Below are positions 8,584 to 16,636 of a DNA stretch of 64,000 nucleotides, piece after piece; position 1 is the first letter of the stretch, and each line of letters opens with the position of its first letter. The DNA is from Halomonas sp. S3-1-1 (GTDB lineage Bacteria; Pseudomonadota; Gammaproteobacteria; Pseudomonadales; Halomonadaceae). The notes beneath the pieces are model-generated. The model searched no databases, was not told where the DNA came from, and worked only from the letters and a program-made list of their open reading frames with translations. Position numbers and translations under genes: made by a program. The stretch lies in the NCBI RefSeq assembly GCF_023757625.1, contig NZ_JALGBZ010000002.1, forward strand, positions 744,001 through 808,000, written 5' to 3'.

Positions 8584-9531
8584 GTGAACCTGATAGAGCT
8601 ATTTGCGCGTACGCTGGATATAACCTTGCCGGTTTTCGCCATGGTGTTTTTAGGCATCGTGCTGAAACGCCTCCGGCTGATCGATCGCACCTTCGTTTCC
8701 ACCGCGTCGACTCTCGTGTTTCGCGCCACGCTCCCCACGCTGATTTTTTTAAGCTTGATCAAAGCGGACATGAGCGTGGCGCTGGATATACCGTTGCTGC
8801 TGTTCTTTGCCTTGGCCACGCTCGCCCAATTTTTCGCCAGCTGGCTGTGGGCGCGCTACCGCGTGCCCTATAAAGAGCGAGGCATCTATGTGCAAGGGGC
8901 ATTTCGCGGCAACGGCGGGGTGGTAGGGCTGGCGTTGGCCGCCGGCATGTACGGTAACTATGGTCTCTCGGCGGGCAGTCTGTTGCTGGGGCTGGTTATC
9001 GTGCTCTATAACGTGCTGTCAGTATGGGTGCTCTCGGCCTATCAGCCCGGCAAAACCACGCGCTGGCCCAGCCTGCTCAAAAAAATTGCCACCAATCCCT
9101 TGATTATCGCCGTGCTGCTGGCCATACCGTTTGCGGCGCTGTCGGTCGAGCTTCCCCGCTGGGTCATGACGTCGGGCAACTACTTCGCTTCGCTGACGCT
9201 GCCGCTGGCACTGATCTGCATCGGCGCCACGCTATCGGCGGCCAGCCTGCGCGACGGCCGCGCCGTTGCGCTGAGCTCCAGCGTAATGAAAATGATCGCG
9301 CTGCCTGCGATATCGACGGTCGCGGCCTGGCTGTGCGGGTTTTCAAATGAGCAGCTGGGTCTTCTATTTCTATTCTTTGCAAGCCCTACCGCGGCTGCTA
9401 GCTTCGTTATGGCCAAGGCCATGGGCGGCAATGTGACGCTTGCCGCGAACATCATCGCGCTCACGACCATCATGGCGAGCCTGACCATTACACTGGGCAT
9501 CTTCGCACTGCGTCTATTGGGCTGGATTTAA
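8584..9531 (+). CDS. AEC-family (auxin efflux carrier-like) transporter
   Basis: 315 aa with about ten hydrophobic segments over the whole length and no soluble domain. It has the AEC layout: N-terminal FAMVFLGIVLKRLRLID, a polar LPTLIF region in helix two, FRGNGGVVGLALA in the middle, a conserved LPLALICIGATLS near residue 210, and FFASPTAAASFVMAKAMGGN near the C-terminus. Bacterial AEC proteins move malate, malonate and other organic acids; the substrate here cannot be read from sequence. The start is GTG 8584, with GAGAG about eight bases upstream. The preceding 119 bp to the cyclase gene hold no gene. Confidence 0.85.
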   Translation: MNLIELFARTLDITLPVFAMVFLGIVLKRLRLIDRTFVSTASTLVFRATLPTLIFLSLIKADMSVALDIPLLLFFALATLAQFFASWLWARYRVPYKERGIYVQGAFRGNGGVVGLALAAGMYGNYGLSAGSLLLGLVIVLYNVLSVWVLSAYQPGKTTRWPSLLKKIATNPLIIAVLLAIPFAALSVELPRWVMTSGNYFASLTLPLALICIGATLSAASLRDGRAVALSSSVMKMIALPAISTVAAWLCGFSNEQLGLLFLFFASPTAAASFVMAKAMGGNVTLAANIIALTTIMASLTITLGIFALRLLGWI

Positions 9532-9540
9532 GCGGGCCGG

Positions 9541-9569
9541 TTGGCCTCACTCCCCCGGCGCGCTATACT
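9541..9569 (+). promoter_or_regulatory. Probable sigma-70 promoter of tRNA-Arg
   Basis: TTGGCC at 9541-9546 and TATACT at 9564-9569 are separated by exactly 17 bp, with the tRNA 5' end 23 bases after the -10 box. The sequence after the -10 (acgcgccgc) is a GC-rich discriminator, as in stable-RNA promoters under stringent control. Confidence 0.6.
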
Positions 9570-9591
9570 ACGCGCCGCTTTACCCGCCCAC

Positions 9592-9668
9592 GTCCCTGTA
9601 GCTCAGTAGGATAGAGCAGCCGCCTCCTAAGCGGCAGGTCGCAGGTTCGACTCCTGCCAGGGACGCCA
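9592..9668 (+). tRNA. tRNA-Arg, anticodon CCT
   Basis: The acceptor arms GTCCCTG (9592-9598) and CAGGGAC (9658-9664) pair fully, followed by discriminator G and an encoded CCA (9666-9668). The D-loop region reads AGCTCAGTAGGATAGAGCA. The anticodon stem GCCGC/GCGGC encloses CTCCTAA, giving anticodon CCT, which reads the rare arginine codon AGG. The T arm is GCAGG-TTCGACT-CCTGC. Total 77 nt, all canonical. Confidence 0.97.
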
Positions 9669-9924
9669 TTAATATTATTTGCATCTCTTTCTGATGTTTG
9701 CCTTATACCCATGTCAATCAGCCGACGCTCTCGCTGTTCACCAAGCGATACCACGGAGAGCCCGCGTCATCCAACTGGATCTAATGCCGACCAGATAGTC
9801 CGTTTGTTATCGGCCTTGCTCTACTTCATCAATCATTTACGCTGATTGAGTGTGCAAATGATTAATGTAAAGAATTAATAAATGTCCAGGGCTAGGGTTT
9901 AATTCAATAAACAGGAGTTAGGCA
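9669..9924. other. Intergenic region after tRNA-Arg with an inverted repeat
   Basis: About 256 bp with no credible gene. It contains an inverted repeat, AATCATTT (9831-9838) and AAATGATT (9856-9863), separated by 17 bp and lying about 60 bp before the lipoprotein gene, so it may be an operator. No second copy of the tRNA 3' end was seen nearby, so there is no evidence for an integrated element. Confidence 0.4.
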
Positions 9925-10161
9925 ATGGTGCGATTTAGTCTTTTCGCCATATTCCTTATGGCCCTTTCAGGGTGTTCATCGCTCGGTGATGGCAATGATC
10001 TGCAGGCGCAACAAATCGCTGTCAATTTTTGCGAGCGTGAAGGCGGCGAAGTGATTACGCGTCAGGAAGGGGCGGGCTCGCGTCAGTACTGTCATTTAAT
10101 GGAAGGGCGGGTAGTGGAGGTAAATCGCTATTACCGTGACGAAGAATTGACCCCTTATTGA
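9925..10161 (+). CDS. Small DUF333-family lipoprotein
   Basis: 78 aa. A short charged start and hydrophobic core lead to the lipobox LSGC, so Cys17 should be the lipidated N-terminus after signal peptidase II cleavage. The mature part has the DUF333 pattern: FCEREGGEV near residue 37, then a second Cys in QYCHLMEGRVVEVNRYY. The usual acidic/aromatic tail of the family is partly kept. Such proteins are often labelled 'putative hemolysin', but no function is established. AGGAG lies ten bases before the ATG. A strong terminator follows within 40 bp. Confidence 0.8.
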   Translation: MVRFSLFAIFLMALSGCSSLGDGNDLQAQQIAVNFCEREGGEVITRQEGAGSRQYCHLMEGRVVEVNRYYRDEELTPY

Positions 10162-10198
10162 TCGCTATGCTCCCGGTTTATGACGGCCTTTAAAACGA

Positions 10199-10224
10199 AA
10201 ACGCCAGCGTTCGCTGGCGTTTTT
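10199..10224. terminator. Bidirectional intrinsic terminator
   Basis: AACGCCAGC and GCTGGCGTT pair perfectly around a GTTC loop, with A-rich sequence before and TTTT after. It lies between two convergent genes (lipoprotein on plus, stress protein on minus) and could stop transcription from both. Confidence 0.85.
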
Positions 10225-10237
10225 GCATGCGGTGACG

Positions 10238-10726
10238 TTAGTGGCCGAACTTCTCGTTCTCGCCCATGTCCGGCGTTTCATCCTTTTTGATGTTGGCCTT
10301 GGCGATTTCGTAAAGCTGATACACCTTGCTTTCGTTGGCCTTCCAGTGCTCGCCCATGTGAATCTTGATTTGGAGTAGCGCTACGTCCGGGTCATCCTTG
10401 CCTTCCGGGAACCATGCCGCGATGAAGGGGCTCCAGTACTTCGCCATCAGGTCGCGGTCATCTGACAGAGTGGCCGTACCTGACAATGATACGTAGGTGC
10501 CGTGCTCCTGATCGGAAAAGCTCAAGCAGACGTCGTGGTCTTTTTCCGCCTCAAAAACCTTTTCGGCACTGCGGCGCGTGAAGAACCAGAGCGTGCCATC
10601 GTACTCTTCCTGTACCAGGTGCATAGGCCGTGCGCGCGGCATATCGTGATCGATGGTGACCAGCATACCCACCTTGATATCCTTGATCATTGACCAGATT
10701 TTTTGCTTGTGCTCGGGGCTCGACAT
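10238..10726 (-). CDS. Pyridoxamine 5'-phosphate oxidase-like general stress protein
   Basis: 162 aa with the split-barrel flavin-binding fold of the 'general stress protein 26' group: MLVTIDHDMPRARPMHLVQ near residue 20, LWFFTRRSAEKV near 46, then HDVCLSFSD and YVSLSGTATLSDD. The family binds FMN, F420 or heme and is not a true PdxH; the substrate is unknown. The start ATG 10726 has AAGGAG ten bases upstream. The C-terminal tail is rich in charged residues. It is probably monocistronic: its 3' side meets a terminator, and a long AT-rich region lies upstream. Confidence 0.85.
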   Translation of the reverse strand: MSSPEHKQKIWSMIKDIKVGMLVTIDHDMPRARPMHLVQEEYDGTLWFFTRRSAEKVFEAEKDHDVCLSFSDQEHGTYVSLSGTATLSDDRDLMAKYWSPFIAAWFPEGKDDPDVALLQIKIHMGEHWKANESKVYQLYEIAKANIKKDETPDMGENEKFGH

Positions 10727-11188
10727 CGCTTCATACTCCTTATGAATGGCTCTCGATACAGCGAAGGCCGTGTCACGCTTCGCTCCTCATGAGTGTAGAA
10801 GAGCCGTGCGGAATCGTCCTCTTAAAATATGTTATCAAGGTTACATTCATATACTTAAAGTTAGCTTAAGATATATTTAGAAAGCTTTTTAAACATAAAT
10901 TTCTCTCTATTTGGCTTTTAATTTGACGCTATAAATCACCTTTATTAGCGTCATGGTGGTGCGGTTAAAAGTATTATTTTATTTGGCTTAAATAACTAGC
11001 TATTCCGCTAATTAATTTTTTTCTAATAAGTAGAACAGCAGTACTGCGTGACTAAACGCGTTTAAATACCAAGTTTTGTATACAAGGCAGGCTTGTTTGC
11101 TGCATCCCGGCCGGTGGTTAAGCACTACATGGATTCGTGGCTATCTTCTACAAGCAGTAGTGTTTGAGAAAATAAAAGGTTGGTTTAA
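10727..11188. other. AT-rich intergenic region with a long hairpin
   Basis: About 460 bp, strikingly AT-rich from 10810 to 11090 compared with the GC-rich genes around it. At 10925-10952, GACGCTA pairs with TAGCGTC and the inner TAAA with TTTA (one bulged T), enclosing the loop TCACC. A smaller hairpin ACAAG/CTTGT lies at 11082-11096. No coding frame is convincing. It probably carried promoters for the stress protein (minus) and for the adhesin remnant (plus). Confidence 0.5.
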
Positions 11189-12235
11189 TGCTCTTTTTTG
11201 GCAAAAATTTCTCCATTAGATGACAGTGTGCAAGTTTCGCAAGCGTTCGAGTTTGCGAACGATGTGGTGTTGTCCGAGCCCAGCCACGTGCTTTTGGAGG
11301 TGGCACCGTAAGACGTTGCTTCCATGGTGCGAAGCGGCAACGATTTCATCATCGAGTTGACCAATGGAGAAACCCTGCGCATTGCCGATTTTTATTCGAG
11401 CATTGCCGAAGATGTGTCAAGCAGGCTCTACCTTACCGGCGAGGAAGATCAGTTTCTGCCGATCGATGAAACGGTGCTCTCCGGTGGCGAGGTGTCCTTC
11501 GCCCCGCAGTATCCGGTAGGGCAGGCAACGTGGGGGATTCAGCGGCGCTGGATGGGGTGGTTGTGGATACGGCGATTCCTTCCACCCCCACGCTCACACT
11601 CGTCGAAACCCCGAGCATTGAAGGCGTTGTCGTCGATGACACCGTTTTGGTGAGTAATCTCGCGCCCAACGCGCGCTGGGAAGTTAGCTTCGATGGCGGT
11701 GCTAGCTGGCAGCCCGGCGGTGGCGAATCCTTCGTGCTGGGATAGGGGGCTACACCGAAGGTCAGATACAGATGCGCCAGCTAAGCACGACCGGCACCCC
11801 GTGCCCGGCTGCGAGTCTGGGGCCGATCACGGTGGACTTAACGCTTGAACCTTCCCCTACTGACGCGCCCAAGGTGCCGACGCAGGCCCTGGTCGCCGAT
11901 ACTTGCGTGGTGGACGGTATTACCAGAAACGGCCGGTAAAGGTGCTCGGGCTCTTTGAAGGCGACACTTGGCAGTACAGCCTGAACGGCGGCGCGAGCTG
12001 GTTGCCGAGCAGTGACGACACCTTTACGCTGCCCGAAGGCGTCTACCCCGCGGGGCTGGTGCTGGGGCGCCAAAGTGATGCCAGCGGTCGGGCTAGTGCG
12101 GCCTCGACGCTTGGCACTGTCACCGTGGACACCACCGCCCCGGTCGCGACGGAGGTGGCGATGGTCAATGATACCGGCAAGCGCTCGGTTTTGAGCTATC
12201 TTTTGAAACCGCTGATCAAGGCGCGGCTTTACTAG
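11189..12235 (+). pseudogene. Decayed N-terminus of a BapA/LapF-type giant adhesin with Ig-like repeats
   Basis: Four reading frames joined in order rebuild a biofilm adhesin N-terminus. The first frame (from about 11189 or the TTG at 11198) encodes a Bap-type prefix domain; it is broken by an in-frame TAA at about 11310, just before DVASMVRSGNDFIIEL and GETLRIADFY. At a G5 run near 11530 the frame shifts, continuing as STPTLTLVETPSIEG and WEVSFDGGASWQPGG until a stop at 11745. A third frame (GYTEGQIQMRQLSTTG) stops at 11937. The fourth gives WQYSLNGGASWLPSS, FTLPEGVYPAG and TVTVDTTAPVATEV, then ends at 12235. The repeated W-x-S-x-x-GGASW and T-x-DTTAP signatures are ~100-residue Ig-like adhesin repeats. 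No type I secretion genes or C-terminal RTX part are present. Confidence 0.85.
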
Positions 12236-12361
12236 CACCGACGCAAAAAGGGTGGGGCCTTGATCGAGAGGCGAGGGCCGGCGTTTTGCTCGCGTCTCTT
12301 CGCTGTGATCATCCAGCTATTTGCTGTAACACCTCACTACATCACACTTCAGGGAGCCCCA

Positions 12362-13330
12362 GTGCGCCTTCATTACTCCGGGCCGCTACCCGAGCGTATC
12401 GGCTTTCTATTGTTTCCGCGTTTTTCGATGATGGCGTTCTTTTCGGCGGTGGAGCCGCTGCGAATCGCCAACCGCATTAGTGGGGAGGCGCTGTTCGAGT
12501 GGCATCTACTCAGTCAGGATGGTCAGCCTGTCACCGCCAGCAACGACATGACGCTGCTGGTCGATGCGCCCATCGGCACGCTTGAGCTTTCATCGCTTGC
12601 GCTATGCAGTGGCTTCGAGCCGGACCGGAATCTCGACCGGGCGCTGACGGGCTGGCTCCACCGTCTGGACGCGGCGGGCTGCGCGCTGGGCGGGCTGGAT
12701 ACCGGTGGTTTCCTGCTGGCCGAGGCGGGGTTGATCAAAGGGGAGCGCGTGACGCTTCACTGGGAGAGTTTGCCGGTTTTTCGCGAACGCTTTCCCTGGA
12801 TCGAAACCTCTGATGAACTTTTTGAGCTCGGCGAGCGGCGTTTTTTCTGCGCGGGCGGCGCGGCGTCCATGGACATGTCGCTGGAAATGATCGCTAGGCG
12901 CCACGGGGCGAGCTTGGCGGTAGCGGTCTCGGAGCAGCTCATTCACGAGCGGCTGCGAAGCCATCACGACCAGCAGCGCATGTCGCTGGCTAGGCGTCTG
13001 GGTAGCTACAACCGCCGTCTGATCGACGCCGTCGCGCTGATGGAGCGCCATCTCGAGGAGCCGCTACCGCTGATCGAGATCGCCAAGCGCAGCGATATTT
13101 CGACGCGTCAGCTACAGCGGCTGTTCGAGCGACAGCTCGGTGCTACCCCACGTCAGTGGTATCTAAATCTTCGCCTGGATCGGGCCGAACGGCTGTTAAT
13201 CGACACCGACATGGGCGTGCTGGCCATTGGTGTTGCCTGCGGGTTCGGGTCGAGTTCGAGCTTTGCGCGCGCGTTTCGCGCCCGGTTCGGCTATTCACCC
13301 ATCGAAGGGCGCCGACGTGGGCACCCTTAG
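12362..13330 (+). CDS. cdhR: AraC-family activator with DJ-1/PfpI-like domain, probable carnitine regulator CdhR
   Basis: About 322 aa from GTG 12362, which has AGGGAG five bases upstream; the frame is open further to 12260 but that part has no domain signal. The N-terminal ~190 residues form a GlxA-type amidotransferase-like ligand domain (IGFLLFPRFSMMAFFSAVEPLRIAN). Its nucleophile elbow reads GGLDTGGFLLAEAGL, with Asp in place of the catalytic Cys, so it is a sensor and not an enzyme. The C-terminus has two AraC HTH motifs (LPLIEIAKRSDISTRQLQRL and GVACGFGSSSSFARAFRARF). It sits beside caiX and the cdhCAB genes, as CdhR does in Pseudomonas. Duplicated operator sites follow within 10 bp of its stop. 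Confidence 0.85.
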   Translation: MRLHYSGPLPERIGFLLFPRFSMMAFFSAVEPLRIANRISGEALFEWHLLSQDGQPVTASNDMTLLVDAPIGTLELSSLALCSGFEPDRNLDRALTGWLHRLDAAGCALGGLDTGGFLLAEAGLIKGERVTLHWESLPVFRERFPWIETSDELFELGERRFFCAGGAASMDMSLEMIARRHGASLAVAVSEQLIHERLRSHHDQQRMSLARRLGSYNRRLIDAVALMERHLEEPLPLIEIAKRSDISTRQLQRLFERQLGATPRQWYLNLRLDRAERLLIDTDMGVLAIGVACGFGSSSSFARAFRARFGYSPIEGRRRGHP

Positions 13331-13338
13331 CTAGTAAC

Positions 13339-13400
13339 GTCGCTTGGTGTCGGTTATATGTCGCTTGGTGTCGATTAAAAGCGCGGGGTTGCGTCATACT
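13339..13400 (+). promoter_or_regulatory. Probable CdhR operator and caiX promoter
   Basis: Two identical 14-bp direct repeats, GTCGCTTGGTGTCG at 13339-13352 and 13360-13373, start 21 bp apart (two helical turns), the usual spacing for AraC-family half-sites. A -10-like CATACT lies at 13395-13400, 22 bp after the second 13-bp half-site. A 17-bp spacer puts the -35 at 13372-13377 (CGATTA), a poor match that abuts the second repeat, as expected for class II activation. The cdhC promoter has the same geometry. Confidence 0.7.
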
Positions 13401-13430
13401 CGAGGGTTCACCCTCAATCAGGAGACGCGT

Positions 13431-14408
13431 ATGACCGGCAATCGTACCGCTTTACCTACCCTTTTTTCTCTTTCAAACGCTTTACCCAAGGCCATCACGG
13501 TCGGCGCTTTGAGTTTAGGCGGTCTGATATCCTCCGTACCAGCGCTCGCCGCGCTCGACGAGGTACGCTTCGGGGTCCCGCCCTGGCCGGGGGTAACGGT
13601 CAAATCCGAGGTCGCCGCCCTGCTCATCGAAGCGATGGGCTATGAAACCCGTCAGCGAGAACTCGCGGTCAGCGTGATTCTCGAAGGGCTGACGCGCGGC
13701 GATCTTGACGTCTATCTGGGCGGCTGGTATCCGGTCCAGATCGATATGGTCGAACCGTTGGTCGAGCAGGGCAAGGTCGAGAAGCTCGTTTCCAACATCG
13801 AAGGCGCCAACTCGGGGCTCGTCGTGCCGCGCTACGTTTATGAGGCAGGCGTGACCTCCGTGGCGGATCTGGAGCGCTATCGCGATCGTTTCGACGGCGA
13901 GATTCAGGGCATCGAAGCCGGCACCGGGATCAATAACGCGGTGCTCAACGCAATCGATAACGACTTGGCGGGCCTGGGCGACTGGCGCCTGCGCGAAAGC
14001 TCGACCTCGGCGATGCTGGCCCAGGCCGAACAGAAAATGGATGACGAGGAGTGGGTCACGTTCGTCGGCTGGGAGCCGCACTGGATGAACGTGAGTTTCG
14101 ATCTGGCCTATCTGGCTGATGCAGATGACACGGGAATCGCGCAGATCGAAAGCACCGTATGGACGATCGTGCCGGCCACCCTTGCCGATGAGGACCCGGC
14201 GCTTCACCGCTTTTTTTCCCAGTTCACGGTGGACATCGAGGATCAAAACGAGTGGGTGCACGGCTATAGTTTCGACGATCGCCCGGCGGACGAGGTAGCC
14301 TCGGAGTGGATTGCCGCCCATCTGGATACGGTCGGCGTTTGGCTCGATGGCGTCGAGGCTAAAGATGGCACGTCCGCCATCGACGCCGTTCGCGCCGCCT
14401 ACGAATGA
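13431..14408 (+). CDS. caiX: Periplasmic carnitine/betaine-binding protein of an ABC transporter
   Basis: 325 aa from ATG 13431, with AGGAGA six bases upstream. A long signal peptide (ITVGALSLGGLISSVPALA) precedes a ligand-binding domain of the ProX/ChoX/CaiX type. VRFGVPPWPGVTVKSEVA near residue 46, YLGGWYPVQID near 100, GIEAGTGINNAVLNAI near 165 and VTFVGWEPHWMN near 205 carry the Trp residues that form aromatic boxes around trimethylammonium groups. No membrane or ATPase subunits are nearby; in Pseudomonas, CaiX likewise works with a transporter core encoded elsewhere. Its 3' end overlaps the convergent hydrolase gene by 10 bp. Confidence 0.86.
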   Translation: MTGNRTALPTLFSLSNALPKAITVGALSLGGLISSVPALAALDEVRFGVPPWPGVTVKSEVAALLIEAMGYETRQRELAVSVILEGLTRGDLDVYLGGWYPVQIDMVEPLVEQGKVEKLVSNIEGANSGLVVPRYVYEAGVTSVADLERYRDRFDGEIQGIEAGTGINNAVLNAIDNDLAGLGDWRLRESSTSAMLAQAEQKMDDEEWVTFVGWEPHWMNVSFDLAYLADADDTGIAQIESTVWTIVPATLADEDPALHRFFSQFTVDIEDQNEWVHGYSFDDRPADEVASEWIAAHLDTVGVWLDGVEAKDGTSAIDAVRAAYE

Positions 14409-15226
14409 CGTAAGAGCAGCCGCTGCTCGAGCGCCTGGCAGAAATCCTGCCAAGCGCTTTGCATGTTGGGGAGCAGGGCGTGCGCATGAAGCGCGCCGTG
14501 GACCATCGTTGGCGCGCAACGATAGCCGATTGCAGCCCCTTGCTGGCGCCACCGCTCAATGTCGCGCTCGAGCGGGCCTGTGAGCGGGTCGTTCTCTACT
14601 GCCAATACTTCGATCGCACGGGCCGGCAGCGGCGTTGGCGCAGGGGAAAGAAGCGCCGGATACAGCAGTCCTAGCGAAAGCACGTCCTGACGACTCAGCA
14701 ACGGCGCATCCGGGCCGAGCGTCTCTTCACTCAAGCCGTTCACCGGCGGGTAGATCAAGCCAAGCGGCCATTCACCATTCAGCCGTGTTGCCAGGTCCAT
14801 CGCCAAGCGCGCGCCGGCGCTGTCGCCCACCAGCGCCGCCGGGTGGGCCGCCCCGACAACCAGCAAACAGCGCTGGGTCATCGTCTCAACGTTGGCCTCC
14901 GGGGCGAGCGGGTAGTCCACGCTGATCACTTCACGCGCTAGCCGTTGGGCCAAACTGGCGGCTACGCCGCGATGGCTTCGGCTCGAGCCCAGTGTGAAAC
15001 TTCCGCCGTGCAGAAACACTATCGGCCCCGGTACCCGGCGGGCGGGGACGAAATGCGTCACGCCTACGCCGGCAAGCGTGCTCGCCTCGATCCGCATGCT
15101 TTTTGGGATTGGCGGCGTGAATTGCTGGCACAGCGCCTCATAGCTGCGGCGCGCCTCGGGCATCGGTTGTGACGACAGCGCTCTAAGCCCCGCCTCGAAG
15201 TGTCGAATGAAGGTTGCGATCTCCAC
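14399..15226 (-). CDS. hocS: Alpha/beta hydrolase of the carnitine operon, probable short-chain acylcarnitine hydrolase
   Basis: 275 aa. Hormone-sensitive-lipase-type hydrolase: oxyanion-hole motif FLHGGSFTLGSS near residue 70, nucleophile elbow GDSAGA near 133, an acidic residue in VENDPLTGP and the His in MVHGALHAH near 243. The GTG start at 15226 follows the thioesterase stop by one base, so it is the last gene of cdhC-cdhA-cdhB-hydrolase. In Pseudomonas aeruginosa the gene in this position, hocS, encodes a hydrolase of short-chain O-acylcarnitines that feeds the pathway. Position plus fold support the same role, though general esterase activity cannot be excluded. Confidence 0.78.
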   Translation of the reverse strand: MEIATFIRHFEAGLRALSSQPMPEARRSYEALCQQFTPPIPKSMRIEASTLAGVGVTHFVPARRVPGPIVFLHGGSFTLGSSRSHRGVAASLAQRLAREVISVDYPLAPEANVETMTQRCLLVVGAAHPAALVGDSAGARLAMDLATRLNGEWPLGLIYPPVNGLSEETLGPDAPLLSRQDVLSLGLLYPALLSPAPTPLPARAIEVLAVENDPLTGPLERDIERWRQQGAAIGYRCAPTMVHGALHAHALLPNMQSAWQDFCQALEQRLLLRHS

Positions 15227-15227
15227 G

Positions 15228-15680
15228 TTAGCCGAGGCCGATCTTGCGCCCGGCCAGCGAAGGCCAGGCGTCTGGCGCGCACCTCGGAAGTCGACCCAAG
15301 GCTTCCTCCACGGACCCGGGAAAAGGCGCCGGGCGCGAGCTCAGGCTGTCCATCCCCATCAGCATCTGTTCGCTGGCAGCCAGTAGGTTGCCTTCGTGAG
15401 AGTGCATTTCGAAATAAACGTGAAGGCGCTTGGCGTCGCGGTTCAGCAGTAACACGTTGACGCTCAACGGCTGGCCTTCGTGGGCCTCCTTGCGATAGCT
15501 AAGGTGCGTTTCCAGTGTGTAGAGGGTGTAGCCATGGCGCAACCGGCCCGCGGCGTCCAGACCGATATGCACCATTAGTTCATCGACGGCGAGAGAGAAG
15601 ACCCGAGCGTACTCGGCGTCGTTCATGTGGCCGTTGTAGTCAACCCATTCCGGGACCACGCGCGATGAGAATATCTGCAT
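15228..15680 (-). CDS. cdhB: Hot-dog-fold thioesterase, betainyl-CoA thioesterase CdhB
   Basis: 150 aa, single hot-dog-fold 4HBT-type domain with VVPEWVDYNGHMNDAEYARV at the N-terminus, holding the active-site Asp/Asn-Gly-His region, and ETHLSYRKEAHEGQPL further on. The start is ATG 15680, overlapping the upstream cdhA stop by one base (TGATG); a longer frame to 15716 would lie inside cdhA. In carnitine degradation CdhB releases glycine betaine from betainyl-CoA made by CdhC. Order and coupling match the Pseudomonas cdhCAB operon. Confidence 0.85.
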   Translation of the reverse strand: MQIFSSRVVPEWVDYNGHMNDAEYARVFSLAVDELMVHIGLDAAGRLRHGYTLYTLETHLSYRKEAHEGQPLSVNVLLLNRDAKRLHVYFEMHSHEGNLLAASEQMLMGMDSLSSRPAPFPGSVEEALGRLPRCAPDAWPSLAGRKIGLG

Positions 15681-16636
15681 CAGATGCGTCCTTCGAGGCC
15701 TTCGGCCTCGGGCCAATATTTTTGTACCAGACCCAACAGCTCGACCAGAAAGTCGTCCCGGCGGCGGTCCAGCGCTTCGACGCTGCGCCCGGCGGCCTGA
15801 TGCTCGCAGCCTTCGACTACGCGCTCTATCAGCTCATCGGTTAGCTCCGGCGCTTCGAGTTTTGTCCAGGGAAGCTTCAGCGCCGGGCCGAACTGCTCGA
15901 GCATGTGGCGCATGCCCGATTCCCCGCCAGCCAAGTGAAAGGTGAGAAACGTCCCCATCAGCGACCAGCGTAGCCCACAGCCGTATACCACGGCGGCATC
16001 GATCTCCTCGGTGGTGGCCACGCCGTCGTTGACCAGGTGAAGCGCCTCGCGCCAGAGCGCCTCCATCAGGCGGTCGGCCAGGTGCCCCTCGATCTCCTTG
16101 CGCACCACCAATGGGCGCATGGCTAGCGTTTGATAGAGCGCTTGGCCGGTGTCGAGATGCTCGCTCGTGGTGGCGCTGCCGCCCACAAGCTCGACCAATG
16201 GCAGTAAATACACTGGGTTGAACGGGTGAGCGACGATCACGCGCCCCGGCGCGCGGGTGCATTCGGCCTGCAGCTCGCTGGGCTTGAAGCCGGAGGTCGA
16301 CGAGCCGATCAGAACCGTTTCATCGGCGGCCTGGTCGAGCCGGGCGAGCACGTCGCGCTTGAGCGCCAAACGCTCGGGCACGTTTTCCTGAATCAGATCC
16401 GCCCCTTCGATCGCTTCTTCCAGGGTGTCGGCGAAGCGCACTCGGTCGGCGCTCGCACCTTGGGCGAGGCCCATCTGCGCAAGCGATGACCAGGCGTTGT
16501 CGACGAAAGCCCGGGTACGCTCGGCGGCCCCGGGGGCCGGATCGAAAGCGACGACGTCGAACCCTTGGGCCAGCGCCCGGGCGATCCAGCCGTTGCCGAT
16601 CACGCCGGTGCCGATGACGCTGAGACGATGGCTCAT
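15680..16636 (-). CDS. cdhA: L-carnitine dehydrogenase
   Basis: 318 aa, 3-hydroxyacyl-CoA dehydrogenase superfamily. The NAD-binding Rossmann motif VIGTGVIGNGWIARALA lies at residues 7-23, followed by FDPAPGA with the acidic residue that selects NAD. The catalytic region includes SSTSGFKPSELQ and the His of VIVAHPFNPVYLLPLVEL near residue 140. It oxidises L-carnitine to 3-dehydrocarnitine in the cytoplasm. This is the short form: some homologues are fused to a C-terminal thioesterase, here supplied by the separate cdhB. The start overlaps the cdhC stop by 4 bp (ATGA). Confidence 0.9.
   Translation of the reverse strand: MSHRLSVIGTGVIGNGWIARALAQGFDVVAFDPAPGAAERTRAFVDNAWSSLAQMGLAQGASADRVRFADTLEEAIEGADLIQENVPERLALKRDVLARLDQAADETVLIGSSTSGFKPSELQAECTRAPGRVIVAHPFNPVYLLPLVELVGGSATTSEHLDTGQALYQTLAMRPLVVRKEIEGHLADRLMEALWREALHLVNDGVATTEEIDAAVVYGCGLRWSLMGTFLTFHLAGGESGMRHMLEQFGPALKLPWTKLEAPELTDELIERVVEGCEHQAAGRSVEALDRRRDDFLVELLGLVQKYWPEAEGLEGRI

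Noticed and set aside
9563..9754. 63-codon minus-strand frame containing a GRSRTCDLPLRRRLLYP-like segment
   Set aside because: It is the antisense of tRNA-Arg. This peptide is a well-known spurious annotation across genomes.
9592..12235. Possible genomic island integrated at tRNA-Arg (AT-rich region and adhesin remnant follow it)
   Set aside because: No integrase, no repeated copy of the tRNA 3' end and no mobile genes were seen, so only base composition supports it.
11433..12238. Minus-strand frames across the adhesin remnant
   Set aside because: The plus-strand fragments carry clear, ordered adhesin motifs; the reverse frames are shadows without starts or motifs.
13515..14552. 345-codon minus-strand frame opposite caiX
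   Set aside because: caiX has a signal peptide, ribosome binding site and family motifs; the opposite frame has none and overlaps hocS.
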